From Umezawaea sp039922235 (GTDB lineage: Bacteria > Actinomycetota > Actinomycetes > Mycobacteriales > Pseudonocardiaceae), in contig JBDSAJ010000053.1 in assembly GCA_039922235.1 (NCBI GenBank), forward strand, positions 1 to 16,390: a stretch of 16,390 nt of DNA, given 5' to 3'. Made by a program: the position numbers and the translations under genes. Positions within the stretch are counted from its first letter, which is position 1. Each line of letters begins with the position of its first letter. Of this stretch, positions 4,313-13,218 are shown in pieces. Under the pieces are notes generated by a model, which was not told where the DNA came from, did no database searches, and was given only the letters and a program-made list of their open reading frames with translations.

Positions 4313-7024
4313 ATGGAGTTCCGGTTGCTCGGACCGCTCGAGGTCGTGCACGGCGGCTTACCGCTGCCGATCAGGGCCGGCAGGCAGCGCGCGGTCCTGG
4401 CGGCGCTGCTCGTGGACGCCGACCGGGTCGTGCCGTTGGACGTGCTGATCGCACGGGTCTGGAACGACGACCCGCCCAGCCGCACCGCGCTGCACAACCT
4501 CGTCATGCGCCTGCGGCACGCGCTCGGCGCGGACGTGATCCAGACCCGCGCGGACGGCTACCTGATCGAGGTCTCCGACGACGAGCTGGACGTGCGGCGG
4601 TTCGACGAGCTGGTTCGGCGTGCCAAAGGCACCGAAGACCCGCGGCGGGCTTCGGCGCTGCTGGCCGAGGCGCTGGCGTTGTGGCGGGGCGAGCCGCTCG
4701 CCGACGTGTCATCCGACCGGCTGCAACGGGAGGTGGTTCCCGGACTGGTCGAGCGCCGCTTGGCGGCCGTCGAACAGCGGATCGAGGCGGACCTGCTGCT
4801 CGGCAGGCACACCGACCTCATCCCGGAACTGCGCGAACTGACCGACCGCCACCCGCTGCGCGAGCACTTCTGGCACCAGCGGATGCGGGCGCTGCACCTG
4901 GCAGGCCGCCAGGCGGAGGCGCTCGACTGCTTCCGGCAGGTCGGCGAGGTGCTGGCGGACGAACTGGGGGTCGACCCCGGCCCCGAACTGAGCGAGCTGC
5001 ACCAGCGGATCCTCGACGGCGACCGGACCCGCGCACGGACCCCGACCGTTCCCCACCAGTTGCCCACCCGCACCCCGCACTTCGTCGGGCGGGCGGCCGA
5101 ACTCCGCAGGCTCGGCGGGTTCCTCGACCTCGCCGCCGAAACCGTGGTGATCTCCGCGGTGAACGGCTCGGCGGGCCTCGGCAAGACCGCACTCGCCGTC
5201 CACTGGGCGCACCAGGCCGCGGACCGGTTCCCCGACGGCCAGCTCTACGTGAACCTGCGCGGTTTCGACGCCGCGAACGAGCCGATGCACCCCGGTGAAG
5301 CGGTCCGCAGCTTCCTCACCGCGCTGGACGTGCCGTCCGAACGCGTGCCCCGGACCCTCGACACCCAGACCGCGCTGTACCGGAGCCTGCTCGCGGACCG
5401 CCGGATGATCGTGCTGCTGGACAACGCGCGCGACGCCGACCAGGTGCGACCGCTGCTCCCGGCCAGCCCGTCCTGCCTGGTGCTGGTCACCAGCCGCAAC
5501 CAGCTCACCGGACTGGTCGCCCGAGAAGGCGCGCGGCCTGTCCCGCTCGACCTGCTCAGCGACGACGATGCCGTCGGGCTGCTGCGGGGTCACCTCGGCG
5601 CGGGCCGGGTGGCCGCCGAGCCGGACGCCGTCGCGGAACTGGTCGAGCACTGCGCGGGCGTCCCGCTCGCGCTGTCGCTGATGGCGGCGCGCGGGGCGGT
5701 GAACCCCCGGCTGAGCCTGCGGGCCCTCACCGACGACCTGCACGACGAGCAGACCCGGCTGGACGCGCTGGACGACGACGACCCGACCAACGGGATGCGC
5801 GCGGTGTTCTCCTACTCCTACCGGCAGCTCAGCGCTCCGGCGGCGAGGCTGTTCCGGCTGCTGGGGTCGCACCCCGGCCCCGACGTGTCGGTCGGCGCGG
5901 CCGCCAGCCTGGCGGGCTCACCGGTGAGCGAGACGAGCCGCCTGCTGGCCGAGCTGGCGGCGGCGCACCTGGTCCGCACGCACATGCCGTCCAGGTTCGT
6001 CCTGCACGACCTGCTGCGCGTCTACGCCGCCGAGCAGCCCGACGCCGAGCGCCGCACCGCAGTGCACCGGATGCTCGACCACTACCTGCACACCGCCGCG
6101 GCGACCAACTCGGTCCTGCACGGGTCGCGCACCATGATCGAGCTGGATCCGCCGCTGCCCGGCGTCCACCTGGAGCCGTTCGCCTCCGCCGCCGAGGCGG
6201 CGCTGTGGTCGGAGACCGAGCACCGGGTGCTGGTCACGGTCATCTCGCTGGCCGCGAGGCAGGGGTTCGACCGGCACGCCTGGCAGCTCCCGTGGGCGAT
6301 CGCCGCCAACCTCGACCACGAAGGCAAGTGGGCGGACTGGGCCGACACGCAGCTCATCGCCCTCGCCGCCGCCGAACGGCTCGGCGACCTGCACGCGCAG
6401 GAACGGGCGCACGCCGCGCTGGGCCACGCCTTCGCCCGGCTGGAGGACCTCGACACCGCGCGGAAGCACTTCACCCACGTGCTCGCGCTGAGCGAGTCGC
6501 TGGGTGACCAGCGCACCCAGGCGGGCGCGCACAACAACCTGGGCTGGATGGCCGAGCAGGAGGGCAGGTTCGACATCGCCCTCGACCACGCGCGGCAAGC
6601 GCTGGAGCTGTACTCCGCGCTGGAGGACAGGAACGCGCAGGGCCGCGCGCACGGCGCGATCGGCTGGGACTACGCGCAGCTCAACGAGCTGGACCTGGCC
6701 ATGCAGCACGCCGAACAGGCGCTAGAGGTGTTCCGGGACGGCAGCGACCCCCGCTACCTGGCCAGTTCGCTCGACACGATCGGGTTCACACACCACCGGG
6801 CGGGCCGGTACGACCTCGCCGTCGCGCACCTGCGGCACGCGCTGAGCGTGGCGCACGGGGACCGGTTCCACGAATCGGCGCTGCTCACGCACCTCGGCGA
6901 CGCGCTGCACGCCGCCGGCGACCCCGAAGGCGCCCGTGAGGCGTGGCAGAAGGCGTTGGCACTGCTGGAGGCACTGGGCCACGCGAACGCCGACGACGTG
7001 CGGACCAGGCTCAGGGGCAGTTGA
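4313..7024 (+). CDS. AfsR/SARP-family regulator, wHTH-BTAD-NB-ARC-TPR, with a TTA codon
   Basis: The protein has 903 residues from ATG 4313, where the conserved family start MEFRLLGPLEV begins. GTG at 4283 would add ten unconserved residues. Neither start has a clear Shine-Dalgarno site. Domains in order are a winged helix (1-88, ending ADGYLIEV), BTAD (94-239, including LGVDPGPELSELHQRIL) and NB-ARC. The NB-ARC shows Walker A NGSAGLGKT at 284-292, Walker B MIVLLDN at 365-371, LVTSR at 391-395, GVPLAL at 449-454 and an LHD variant of the MHD motif at 564-566. TPR-like helices occupy about 650-900. The expected role is ATP-dependent transcription activation, often of secondary metabolism. Leu16 is encoded by TTA (4358-4360), a codon read by the bldA tRNA in Streptomyces. 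The gene end overlaps the convergent Mog-MoaE gene by 14 bp. Confidence 0.92.
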   Translation: MEFRLLGPLEVVHGGLPLPIRAGRQRAVLAALLVDADRVVPLDVLIARVWNDDPPSRTALHNLVMRLRHALGADVIQTRADGYLIEVSDDELDVRRFDELVRRAKGTEDPRRASALLAEALALWRGEPLADVSSDRLQREVVPGLVERRLAAVEQRIEADLLLGRHTDLIPELRELTDRHPLREHFWHQRMRALHLAGRQAEALDCFRQVGEVLADELGVDPGPELSELHQRILDGDRTRARTPTVPHQLPTRTPHFVGRAAELRRLGGFLDLAAETVVISAVNGSAGLGKTALAVHWAHQAADRFPDGQLYVNLRGFDAANEPMHPGEAVRSFLTALDVPSERVPRTLDTQTALYRSLLADRRMIVLLDNARDADQVRPLLPASPSCLVLVTSRNQLTGLVAREGARPVPLDLLSDDDAVGLLRGHLGAGRVAAEPDAVAELVEHCAGVPLALSLMAARGAVNPRLSLRALTDDLHDEQTRLDALDDDDPTNGMRAVFSYSYRQLSAPAARLFRLLGSHPGPDVSVGAAASLAGSPVSETSRLLAELAAAHLVRTHMPSRFVLHDLLRVYAAEQPDAERRTAVHRMLDHYLHTAAATNSVLHGSRTMIELDPPLPGVHLEPFASAAEAALWSETEHRVLVTVISLAARQGFDRHAWQLPWAIAANLDHEGKWADWADTQLIALAAAERLGDLHAQERAHAALGHAFARLEDLDTARKHFTHVLALSESLGDQRTQAGAHNNLGWMAEQEGRFDIALDHARQALELYSALEDRNAQGRAHGAIGWDYAQLNELDLAMQHAEQALEVFRDGSDPRYLASSLDTIGFTHHRAGRYDLAVAHLRHALSVAHGDRFHESALLTHLGDALHAAGDPEGAREAWQKALALLEALGHANADDVRTRLRGS

Positions 7025-7937
7025 CCCACTCGTCGGTGCCGTCGGTGAAGACCTGGCGCTTCCACACGGGCAGCCGTCGCTTGACCTCGTCCACCAGTTC
7101 CGAGCACACCGCGAACGCCTCCTTGCGGTGCTCGGCGGCCACTGCGCAAGCCAGCGCCACGTCGCCGATGGCCAACGGCCCGACGCGGTGGGAGACGGCC
7201 AGGGCTCGGACACCGGAGTAGCGGCCCGCGATGTCGGCCGCCACCTCGGCCACGACGTCGGCCGCGCTGGGGTGACCGACGTACTCCAACTCCCGCACCG
7301 AGCGGCCGCCGTCGTGGTCGCGGACGACGCCCGCGAACGTGACGACAGCACCCGCGCCCGCGTCCTCGACCAGTGCGGCGTGCTCCTCGACGGACAGCGG
7401 GGCCTCGCTGACGGTCGCGCGCAGCACGGCCGCGGGGCCGATGTGCACCGGGGCGTGAGTGTGGACGTGGTCGCCGCCACGGAGCTGGTCGACGGCGTGG
7501 TCGAGCACGAGACCGAGGATTTCCAGGCCGTCGCGGACGCCGCCGGTGGAGCCGGGCAGGTTCACGACGAGGGTGCGGCCCGCCACGCCAGCCAAGCCTC
7601 GGGAGAGGACGGCGGTGGGAATGGTGGGCCAGCCGGACTGGCGGATGGCGTCCGCGAGGCCCGGCACCTCGTAGTCGAGGACCGCGCGGGTGGCTTCCGG
7701 GGTGCGGTCGGTGGGGTTGATGCCGGTGCCGCCGGTCGTGACGACGACGTTGACCTCGGCCGCCACGGCCTGCCGCAGGGCGTCGGCAACCGGTTCGCCG
7801 TCGGGGACGACCAGCGCGTCAGGAACGTCGTAACCCTTGCCGCGCAGCCATTCCACGATGATCGGCCCACCCCGGTCCTCGTAGACGCCGGACGCGGCGC
7901 GGTTGGACGCGGTGATGACACGTGCCGTGGTGCTCAT
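7011..7937 (-). CDS. Mog/MoaB-MoaE fusion (MPT adenylyltransferase plus MPT synthase large subunit)
   Basis: A single frame encodes 308 residues. Residues 1-155 are a MogA/MoaB-type domain with TTGGTG at 67-72, PTDRTPEA at 75-82 and LPGSTGG at 127-133, the pterin- and nucleotide-binding signatures. After a short His-rich linker, residues 165-308 match MoaE (GAVVTFAGVVRDHD; SHRVGPLAIGD; HRKEAF). This half retains the two lysines equivalent to E. coli MoaE Lys119 and Lys126, here Lys286 and Lys293 in VKRRLPVWKR. The protein would therefore carry out two consecutive steps: sulfur insertion to form molybdopterin, with MoaD, then its adenylylation. The ATG overlaps the moaC stop codon (ATGA), so translational coupling is likely. 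The stop codon lies inside the end of the convergent regulator gene. Confidence 0.9.
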   Translation of the reverse strand: MSTTARVITASNRAASGVYEDRGGPIIVEWLRGKGYDVPDALVVPDGEPVADALRQAVAAEVNVVVTTGGTGINPTDRTPEATRAVLDYEVPGLADAIRQSGWPTIPTAVLSRGLAGVAGRTLVVNLPGSTGGVRDGLEILGLVLDHAVDQLRGGDHVHTHAPVHIGPAAVLRATVSEAPLSVEEHAALVEDAGAGAVVTFAGVVRDHDGGRSVRELEYVGHPSAADVVAEVAADIAGRYSGVRALAVSHRVGPLAIGDVALACAVAAEHRKEAFAVCSELVDEVKRRLPVWKRQVFTDGTDEWVNCP

Positions 7938-8416
7938 CTGCCCTCCGGGCGGATCCAGGTGCCGGACTTGCCGCCGTCCTTGCGCTCGACGCGGATCGCG
8001 TCGATGGACGCGGACGGGTCGACGGCCTTCACCATGTCGTGCAGGGTCAGGCCCGCGACCGACACGGCGGTCAGCGCTTCCATCTCCACGCCGGTCCGGT
8101 CGGTGGTGCGGACGGTGGCCGAGATGTACACCTCGGCCTCGCCGAGCACGAGGTCGACCTGCACGCTCGACAGCGCGAGCGGGTGGCACAGCGGCACGAG
8201 TTCGGACGTCCGCTTCGCGGCCATGATGCCCGCGATGCGGGCGGTCGCGAGGGCGTCACCCTTCGGCAGGCCGTCCCCGGCGAGCAGTGCCACGACCTCG
8301 GTCGTCGTGTGCACCACCCCGGTCGCCACCGCTGTCCTCGTGGTGGGTTCCTTGCCGGAGACGTCGACCATGCGCGCCGCGCCGCTGGAGTCCAGGTGGG
8401 TGAACTGCTGGGTCAT
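7934..8416 (-). CDS. moaC: Cyclic pyranopterin monophosphate synthase MoaC
   Basis: The 160-residue protein is the usual MoaC length. With MoaA it converts GTP-derived 3',8-cyclo-GTP to cyclic pyranopterin monophosphate (precursor Z). Family signatures are present: KRTSELVPLCHPL at 68-80, TGVEMEALTAVSVAGLTLHDMVKAVD at 108-133 (shown here only as a landmark) with the catalytic Asp127 and Lys130, and DGGKSG at 147-152. The gene overlaps mog-moaE by 3-4 nt. It begins 29 nt after the malic enzyme stop codon. No well-placed Shine-Dalgarno site precedes the ATG (GAAGG is only 1 nt away), but a TANNNT element sits 7 nt before it. Confidence 0.95.
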   Translation of the reverse strand: MTQQFTHLDSSGAARMVDVSGKEPTTRTAVATGVVHTTTEVVALLAGDGLPKGDALATARIAGIMAAKRTSELVPLCHPLALSSVQVDLVLGEAEVYISATVRTTDRTGVEMEALTAVSVAGLTLHDMVKAVDPSASIDAIRVERKDGGKSGTWIRPEGR

Positions 8417-8423
8417 ACCTTCG

Positions 8424-8429
8424 ACTTTA
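8424..8429 (-). promoter_or_regulatory. Candidate -10 element for a leaderless moaC transcript
   Basis: The minus-strand TAAAGT fits TANNNT and ends 7 nt before the moaC ATG. It lies in the 29-nt gap after the malic enzyme gene, which also contains the palindrome TAGGCCTA (8428-8435). moaC could therefore have its own promoter, or simply be read through from upstream. Confidence 0.35.
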
Positions 8430-8445
8430 GGCCTAGTGCGGTGGC

Positions 8446-9837
<1,392 letters not shown>

Positions 9838-9841
9838 CGAA

Positions 9842-9847
9842 CCTCCC
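9842..9847 (-). promoter_or_regulatory. Ribosome binding site deciding the malic enzyme start
   Basis: The minus strand reads GGGAGG, then TTCG, then ATG (9837). It is one of the few strong Shine-Dalgarno matches in the window, and it argues against the longer GTG start at 9864. Confidence 0.7.
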
Positions 9848-9900
9848 ACGTCAGTACTGCCCACGCGGGGGTCGAGGGTAGTCGCCGGGCAATTGCGGAA

Positions 9901-9932
9901 CTCGCGCGGCTCGACGAATGGAGCCGCGCGAG
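9901..9932 (-). terminator. Hairpin terminator after the small hypothetical gene
   Basis: CTCGCGCGGCT (9901-9911) and AGCCGCGCGAG (9922-9932) form a perfect 11-bp stem with a 10-nt loop. It starts 12 nt beyond the stop codon of the 61-aa gene and lies ahead of the malic enzyme gene, separating the two transcription units. There is no U-tract. Confidence 0.7.
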
Positions 9933-9944
9933 TCCTGCCAGGAC

Positions 9945-10130
9945 CTACCTGTTGATCTCGGTCACCGGGTGCCGGTACGGCAGTTCCTCGGCCGCCAGCG
10001 GGAAGGTGAGGACGCCGAAGGGCGACTGCGCGCCCTGGCTGTCGCTGGCGAGTTCGCTGACCACGTGCTCGCCCTCGGGCACGACGGGCCAGTGCGGGTC
10101 AATGCGCTCAGGGCGTGCGGCCTTCGCCAC
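9945..10130 (-). CDS. Conserved hypothetical 61-aa protein (Rv0863-like position)
   Basis: GTG at 10130 is preceded by a strong GAGGAGG (10135-10141) at 4-nt spacing, and the frame closes at TAG (9945-9947) after 61 residues. The protein begins MAKAARPERIDPHW and ends ELPYRHPVTEINR. It is soluble, proline-rich and has no signal peptide or membrane segment. I recognise no domain. It is divergent from the XPB-associated gene, and in M. tuberculosis a small conserved hypothetical (Rv0863) occupies the same slot between Rv0862c and moaC2. That correspondence rests on gene order from memory, not on an alignment. The same frame is open much further upstream, but that is antisense to the divergent gene and is not supported. 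Confidence 0.75.
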   Translation of the reverse strand: MAKAARPERIDPHWPVVPEGEHVVSELASDSQGAQSPFGVLTFPLAAEELPYRHPVTEINR

Positions 10131-10202
10131 GGTTCCTCCTCGGTGATGCCTACGTCGGGACAAGTGTGCCCGATGGAGCCCCGCACATATACCGTGGTGC
10201 AG
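10131..10202. promoter_or_regulatory. Divergent promoter region, small hypothetical / XPB-associated gene
   Basis: These 72 bp must hold both promoters. The only A/T-rich patch is CATATACC (10186-10193), a weak -10 candidate for the plus-strand gene, placing its transcription start at or just before the ATG at 10203. No distinct minus-strand promoter could be picked out. Confidence 0.3.
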
Positions 10203-12458
10203 ATGTCCGGCACCACTCTGGCCGACTGGCTGCGCGCACAGGACGACACCGTGCTCGTGGCGCTGCTGCGCGCCCGGCCGGACCTGGCGACCCCCGTTCC
10301 CGCCGACACGGCCGTGCTGGCCGCCCGGATCGCGACCCGCGCGTCGGTGTCGCGGGCGTGCGAGGACCTGGACACGTTCACGCTGACCGTCCTCGAAGCC
10401 CTGCTGGTGCTGGACGCCGACCAGCGCCCGGTGCCGCTGCCCGAACTCGCCAAGGTCCTGGGCAAGGAGGTCAAGGCGAGGCCGTTGAAGCAGGCCGTCA
10501 CGGCGCTGCGCGGCCGCGCCCTGCTGTGGGGGCCGGACGACGCCCTGTCGACGCCGCCCGCGAGCCGCGACGCCGTGGCCGCGTTCCCCGGCGGCCTCGG
10601 CCGGTCGGTGCCCGAACTGGCGAACCCCGACCTGGACGCGCTCGGCGAGGACGAGCGGCGGGTGCTCAAAACGCTGGCCGACGGCCCGCCGATCGGCCAG
10701 ACCAAGGACGCCGCGCTGGTGGTCCCGCTGGCGCAGGCGAAGACGCCGATCCAGAAGCTGCTCGCCAGGGGCCTGCTGCTCCGCCGCGACGGCAAGACCG
10801 TGGAACTGCCGCGGGAGGTGGGTCTCGCCGTGCGCGGCGACCGTCCCCTCGGCCCGGTCCAGGTCACCGAGCCGGCGCTGCGCATGATCGCGCTGGACGC
10901 GTCCGTCGTGGACGAGACGGGCGGCGGTGAGGCGCTGGAGCTGCTGCGCCACACCGAGGGCGTCATCTCCGCTTGGTCGGAGGACCCGCCGTCCGTGCTG
11001 CGCACCGGCGGCCTCGGCGTGCGGGAGATGCGCCGGATCGTCAAGGACCTGGAGATCGACGAGACCCGTGCCGCACTGCTGATCGAGGTGGCCGTCGCCG
11101 CCGGGCTGGTGGCCGACAGCGAGGGCGCGGACCCGGAGTGGGTGCCGACGGCGCTGGCGGACAGCTGGCTGACCGCGACCCCCGAGGTCCGCTGGTCGAC
11201 GCTGGCCCAGGCGTGGCTCGACCTCCCCCGGCTGCCCGGCCTGATCGGGCAGCGGGACGAGAAGGAGCGGCTGCTCAACCCGCTGTCGGCGGAGCTGAAC
11301 CGCCCGAACGCCCCGCGCGACCGCCGTCGGGTGCTGGAGGCGCTGGCCGGTCTCCCGCCGGGCACCACGGTGGCCGACGCCGGCGAGTTGGCGACCGTGC
11401 TGGCGTGGCGCGCGCCCCGGCGGGGCGGGAGGCTGCGCGACGACCTGGTCCGCTGGACCCTGTTGGAGGGCACCGCCTTGGCCGTGCTGTCACGGGGCGC
11501 CATGACGTCGGCGGGCAAGGTGCTGCTCACCGAGGGTCCGGCGCTGGCGGCCAAGCAGCTCACCGACTCCCTGCCCGCCCCGGTGGACCACTTCCTGGTG
11601 CAGGCCGACCTGACCGTCATCGCGCCGGGCAGGCTGGAACCGGAACTGGCCGACGACCTGGCGCTGGTGGCCGACGTCGAGTCGGCGGGCGGCGCCACCG
11701 TCTACCGGGTGAGCGACACCTCGGTGCGTCGCGCGTTCGACGCGGGCAAGACGGCGTCGGACCTGCACGAGCTGTTCCGCAAGGGGTCGCGGACCCCCAT
11801 CCCGCAGTCGTTGACGTACCTGGTCGACGACGCGGCCCGCAAGCACGGCAGGCTGCGCGGCGGCGCGGCGGGCTCGTTCCTGCGCTGCGACGACCCGGTG
11901 CTGCTCACCGAGGTACTGGCGCACCCCGCGGCGGACGCGCTGGAGCTGCGCAAGATCGCCCCGACCGTGCTGGTCAGCCCGTTGCCGCTGGCCGACGTCC
12001 TGGACGGGCTGCGTGGCGCGGGCTTCGCCCCGGCGGCCGAAGGCCCCGACGGGCGCGTGCTGGACCTGCGGGTGAGCGGTCGGCGCATCCCCGGCAAGGC
12101 GCGCACCGCCCGGCGCCCGGTCCACGTGCCGACGCCGAGCGAGGACCAGCTGGTGGAGCTGGTGCGGCTGGTCAAGGCGGGCGACCGGGCCGCGTCGACC
12201 CAGCGGGGCGAGCGCGTGACCGTGCCCGCGAACCACGGCAACGGCCCGTCGGCGACGTTGAACCTGCTCCAGCGGGCCGCGCGGGAGGGTCGGAGCGTGC
12301 TGGTCGACCTGGTCGACTCGCACGGCACGGCGGCGACACGGGTGATCAAGCCGCAGATCGTCGGCGGTGGCGTGCTGGAGGGCTACGACCTCAGCTACGG
12401 CGAGGTCCGCCGGTTCCCGCTGCACCGCATCACGTCCGCCGCGCTCGTCGAGGACTAG
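10203..12458 (+). CDS. Helicase-associated (XPB/Ssl2 N-terminal-like) protein with C-terminal WYL-like domain, Rv0862c family
   Basis: The protein has 751 residues from ATG 10203, where LADWLRAQDDTVLVALLRARPDL begins (residues 5-27, named only as a landmark). ATG at 10173 is in frame and possible. No Walker A or DEAD box is visible, so it is not itself a helicase. The central part (about 455-625: PVDHFLVQADLTVIAPG, then VRRAFDAGKTASDLHELF) resembles the XPB/Ssl2 helicase N-terminal domain that gives this family its name. The C-terminus (about 697-747: VLVDLVDSHGTAATRVIKP, then VRRFPLHRI) resembles a WYL ligand-binding domain. Its mycobacterial counterpart Rv0862c lies next to ercc3/XPB, suggesting a role in DNA repair or DNA-damage sensing, but no XPB gene follows here. 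Function is unproven. Confidence 0.82.
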   Translation: MSGTTLADWLRAQDDTVLVALLRARPDLATPVPADTAVLAARIATRASVSRACEDLDTFTLTVLEALLVLDADQRPVPLPELAKVLGKEVKARPLKQAVTALRGRALLWGPDDALSTPPASRDAVAAFPGGLGRSVPELANPDLDALGEDERRVLKTLADGPPIGQTKDAALVVPLAQAKTPIQKLLARGLLLRRDGKTVELPREVGLAVRGDRPLGPVQVTEPALRMIALDASVVDETGGGEALELLRHTEGVISAWSEDPPSVLRTGGLGVREMRRIVKDLEIDETRAALLIEVAVAAGLVADSEGADPEWVPTALADSWLTATPEVRWSTLAQAWLDLPRLPGLIGQRDEKERLLNPLSAELNRPNAPRDRRRVLEALAGLPPGTTVADAGELATVLAWRAPRRGGRLRDDLVRWTLLEGTALAVLSRGAMTSAGKVLLTEGPALAAKQLTDSLPAPVDHFLVQADLTVIAPGRLEPELADDLALVADVESAGGATVYRVSDTSVRRAFDAGKTASDLHELFRKGSRTPIPQSLTYLVDDAARKHGRLRGGAAGSFLRCDDPVLLTEVLAHPAADALELRKIAPTVLVSPLPLADVLDGLRGAGFAPAAEGPDGRVLDLRVSGRRIPGKARTARRPVHVPTPSEDQLVELVRLVKAGDRAASTQRGERVTVPANHGNGPSATLNLLQRAAREGRSVLVDLVDSHGTAATRVIKPQIVGGGVLEGYDLSYGEVRRFPLHRITSAALVED

Positions 12459-12523
12459 GCGCGAGCGAGGTTTCAGGTGTCCGAGTGGTCGACTCGCGGC
12501 AGAGGGCCGCTCAGAGACAAAGA

Positions 12524-12544
12524 CCCCAACGCTGCGCGTTGGGG
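12524..12544 (+). terminator. Hairpin terminator after the XPB-associated gene
   Basis: CCCCAACGC and GCGTTGGGG form a perfect 9-bp stem with a TGC loop, 65 nt after the stop codon. It is the first of two hairpins in the convergent gap. Confidence 0.7.
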
Positions 12545-12556
12545 GACATGCCGAAT

Positions 12557-12596
12557 ACCTGGTGCGGTCTCCTTGGACGAGGAGGCCGCACCAGGT
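12557..12596. terminator. Bidirectional hairpin between convergent genes
   Basis: ACCTGGTGCGG (12557-12567) and CCGCACCAGGT (12586-12596) pair perfectly over 11 bp. CTCC/GGAG can extend the helix inwards. It starts 16 nt beyond the cvnD stop codon on the minus strand and probably ends the conservon transcript; it could also back up the plus-strand terminator. Confidence 0.7.
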
Positions 12597-12612
12597 GGTG
12601 GACGGCGGTGGA

Positions 12613-13218
12613 TCAGCCCGCGCGGACGGACATCCACTGGCGCATGGCGTGCTCGACCAGCGTGATCAGCGTCTGCTTGGTCGACTGCCGGTTGCGCGCG
12701 TCACAAGTCACTATCGGCACTGACTGGTCGATCGTCAGAGCCTCCCGCACGTCTTCGATGCGGTGGTGCAGCAACCCGTCGAAGCAGTTCACGCCGACGA
12801 CGTACGGCAGCTGCCGGTCGTCGAAGAAGTCGATCGACGCGAACGCGTCGGCCAACCTCCGGGTGTCGACCAGGACGATGGCGCCGATGGCACCACGGAC
12901 CAGGTCGTCCCACATGAACCAGAACCGGTGCTGACCCGGCGTACCGAACAGGTACAGGATCAGGTCGCTGTCCAGGGAGACGCGGCCGAAGTCCATCGCG
13001 ACGGTGGTGGTGACCTTGTTCGGCGTTGCCGACAGGTCGTCCACTCCCGCGCTGGCTTCGGTCATCACCGCCTCGGTGGTCAACGGCACGATCTCGGACA
13101 CCGAGCCGACGAAGGTCGTCTTGCCCACGCCGAAGCCACCCGCGACCACGATCTTCGCGGAGGTCGTCGGCTTCCGTGCGCCCTCGGCGCCCTGGGGACT
13201 AGAGCCTGCGAAGCCCAC
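12613..13218 (-). CDS. cvnD: Conservon GTPase CvnD-type (Ras-like ATP/GTP-binding protein)
   Basis: The 201-residue protein is a small G protein. Walker A is GGFGVGKTT (27-35). The stretch MDFGRVSLDSDLILYLFGTPGQHRFW carries the G3-like TPGQ motif (cited here as a landmark), NCFD serves as the G4-like base-recognition motif, and CDAR as G5. This matches the CvnD proteins of Streptomyces conservons, which act with CvnA-C at the membrane in a GPCR-like signalling complex. GTG 13218 is chosen because GAGAGG (13226-13231) precedes it by 7 nt, and because a 20-nt overlap with the cvnC end is typical of these clusters. The in-frame upstream extension to 13272 would overlap cvnC further without support. 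It is the last gene of the conservon and is followed by a hairpin. Confidence 0.9.
   Translation of the reverse strand: MGFAGSSPQGAEGARKPTTSAKIVVAGGFGVGKTTFVGSVSEIVPLTTEAVMTEASAGVDDLSATPNKVTTTVAMDFGRVSLDSDLILYLFGTPGQHRFWFMWDDLVRGAIGAIVLVDTRRLADAFASIDFFDDRQLPYVVGVNCFDGLLHHRIEDVREALTIDQSVPIVTCDARNRQSTKQTLITLVEHAMRQWMSVRAG

Noticed and set aside
7938..8189. In-frame upstream extension of the Mog-MoaE gene
   Set aside because: The extension is Arg/Gly/Pro-rich antireading of moaC in another frame; the ATG at 7937 overlapping the moaC stop codon fits the family start.
8417..8445. Molybdenum cofactor riboswitch ahead of moaC
   Set aside because: Only 29 nt separate moaC from the preceding gene, far too short for that aptamer.
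10131..10952. Long in-frame extension of the 61-aa gene into the divergent gene
   Set aside because: It runs antisense to a well-supported coding region, and a strong GAGGAGG fixes the start at 10130.
10973..12934. A 653-codon plus-strand frame across the XPB-associated gene and cvnD
   Set aside because: It is out of frame with the supported gene, composed largely of Arg/Gly/Ala, and continues antisense through a clear GTPase gene.
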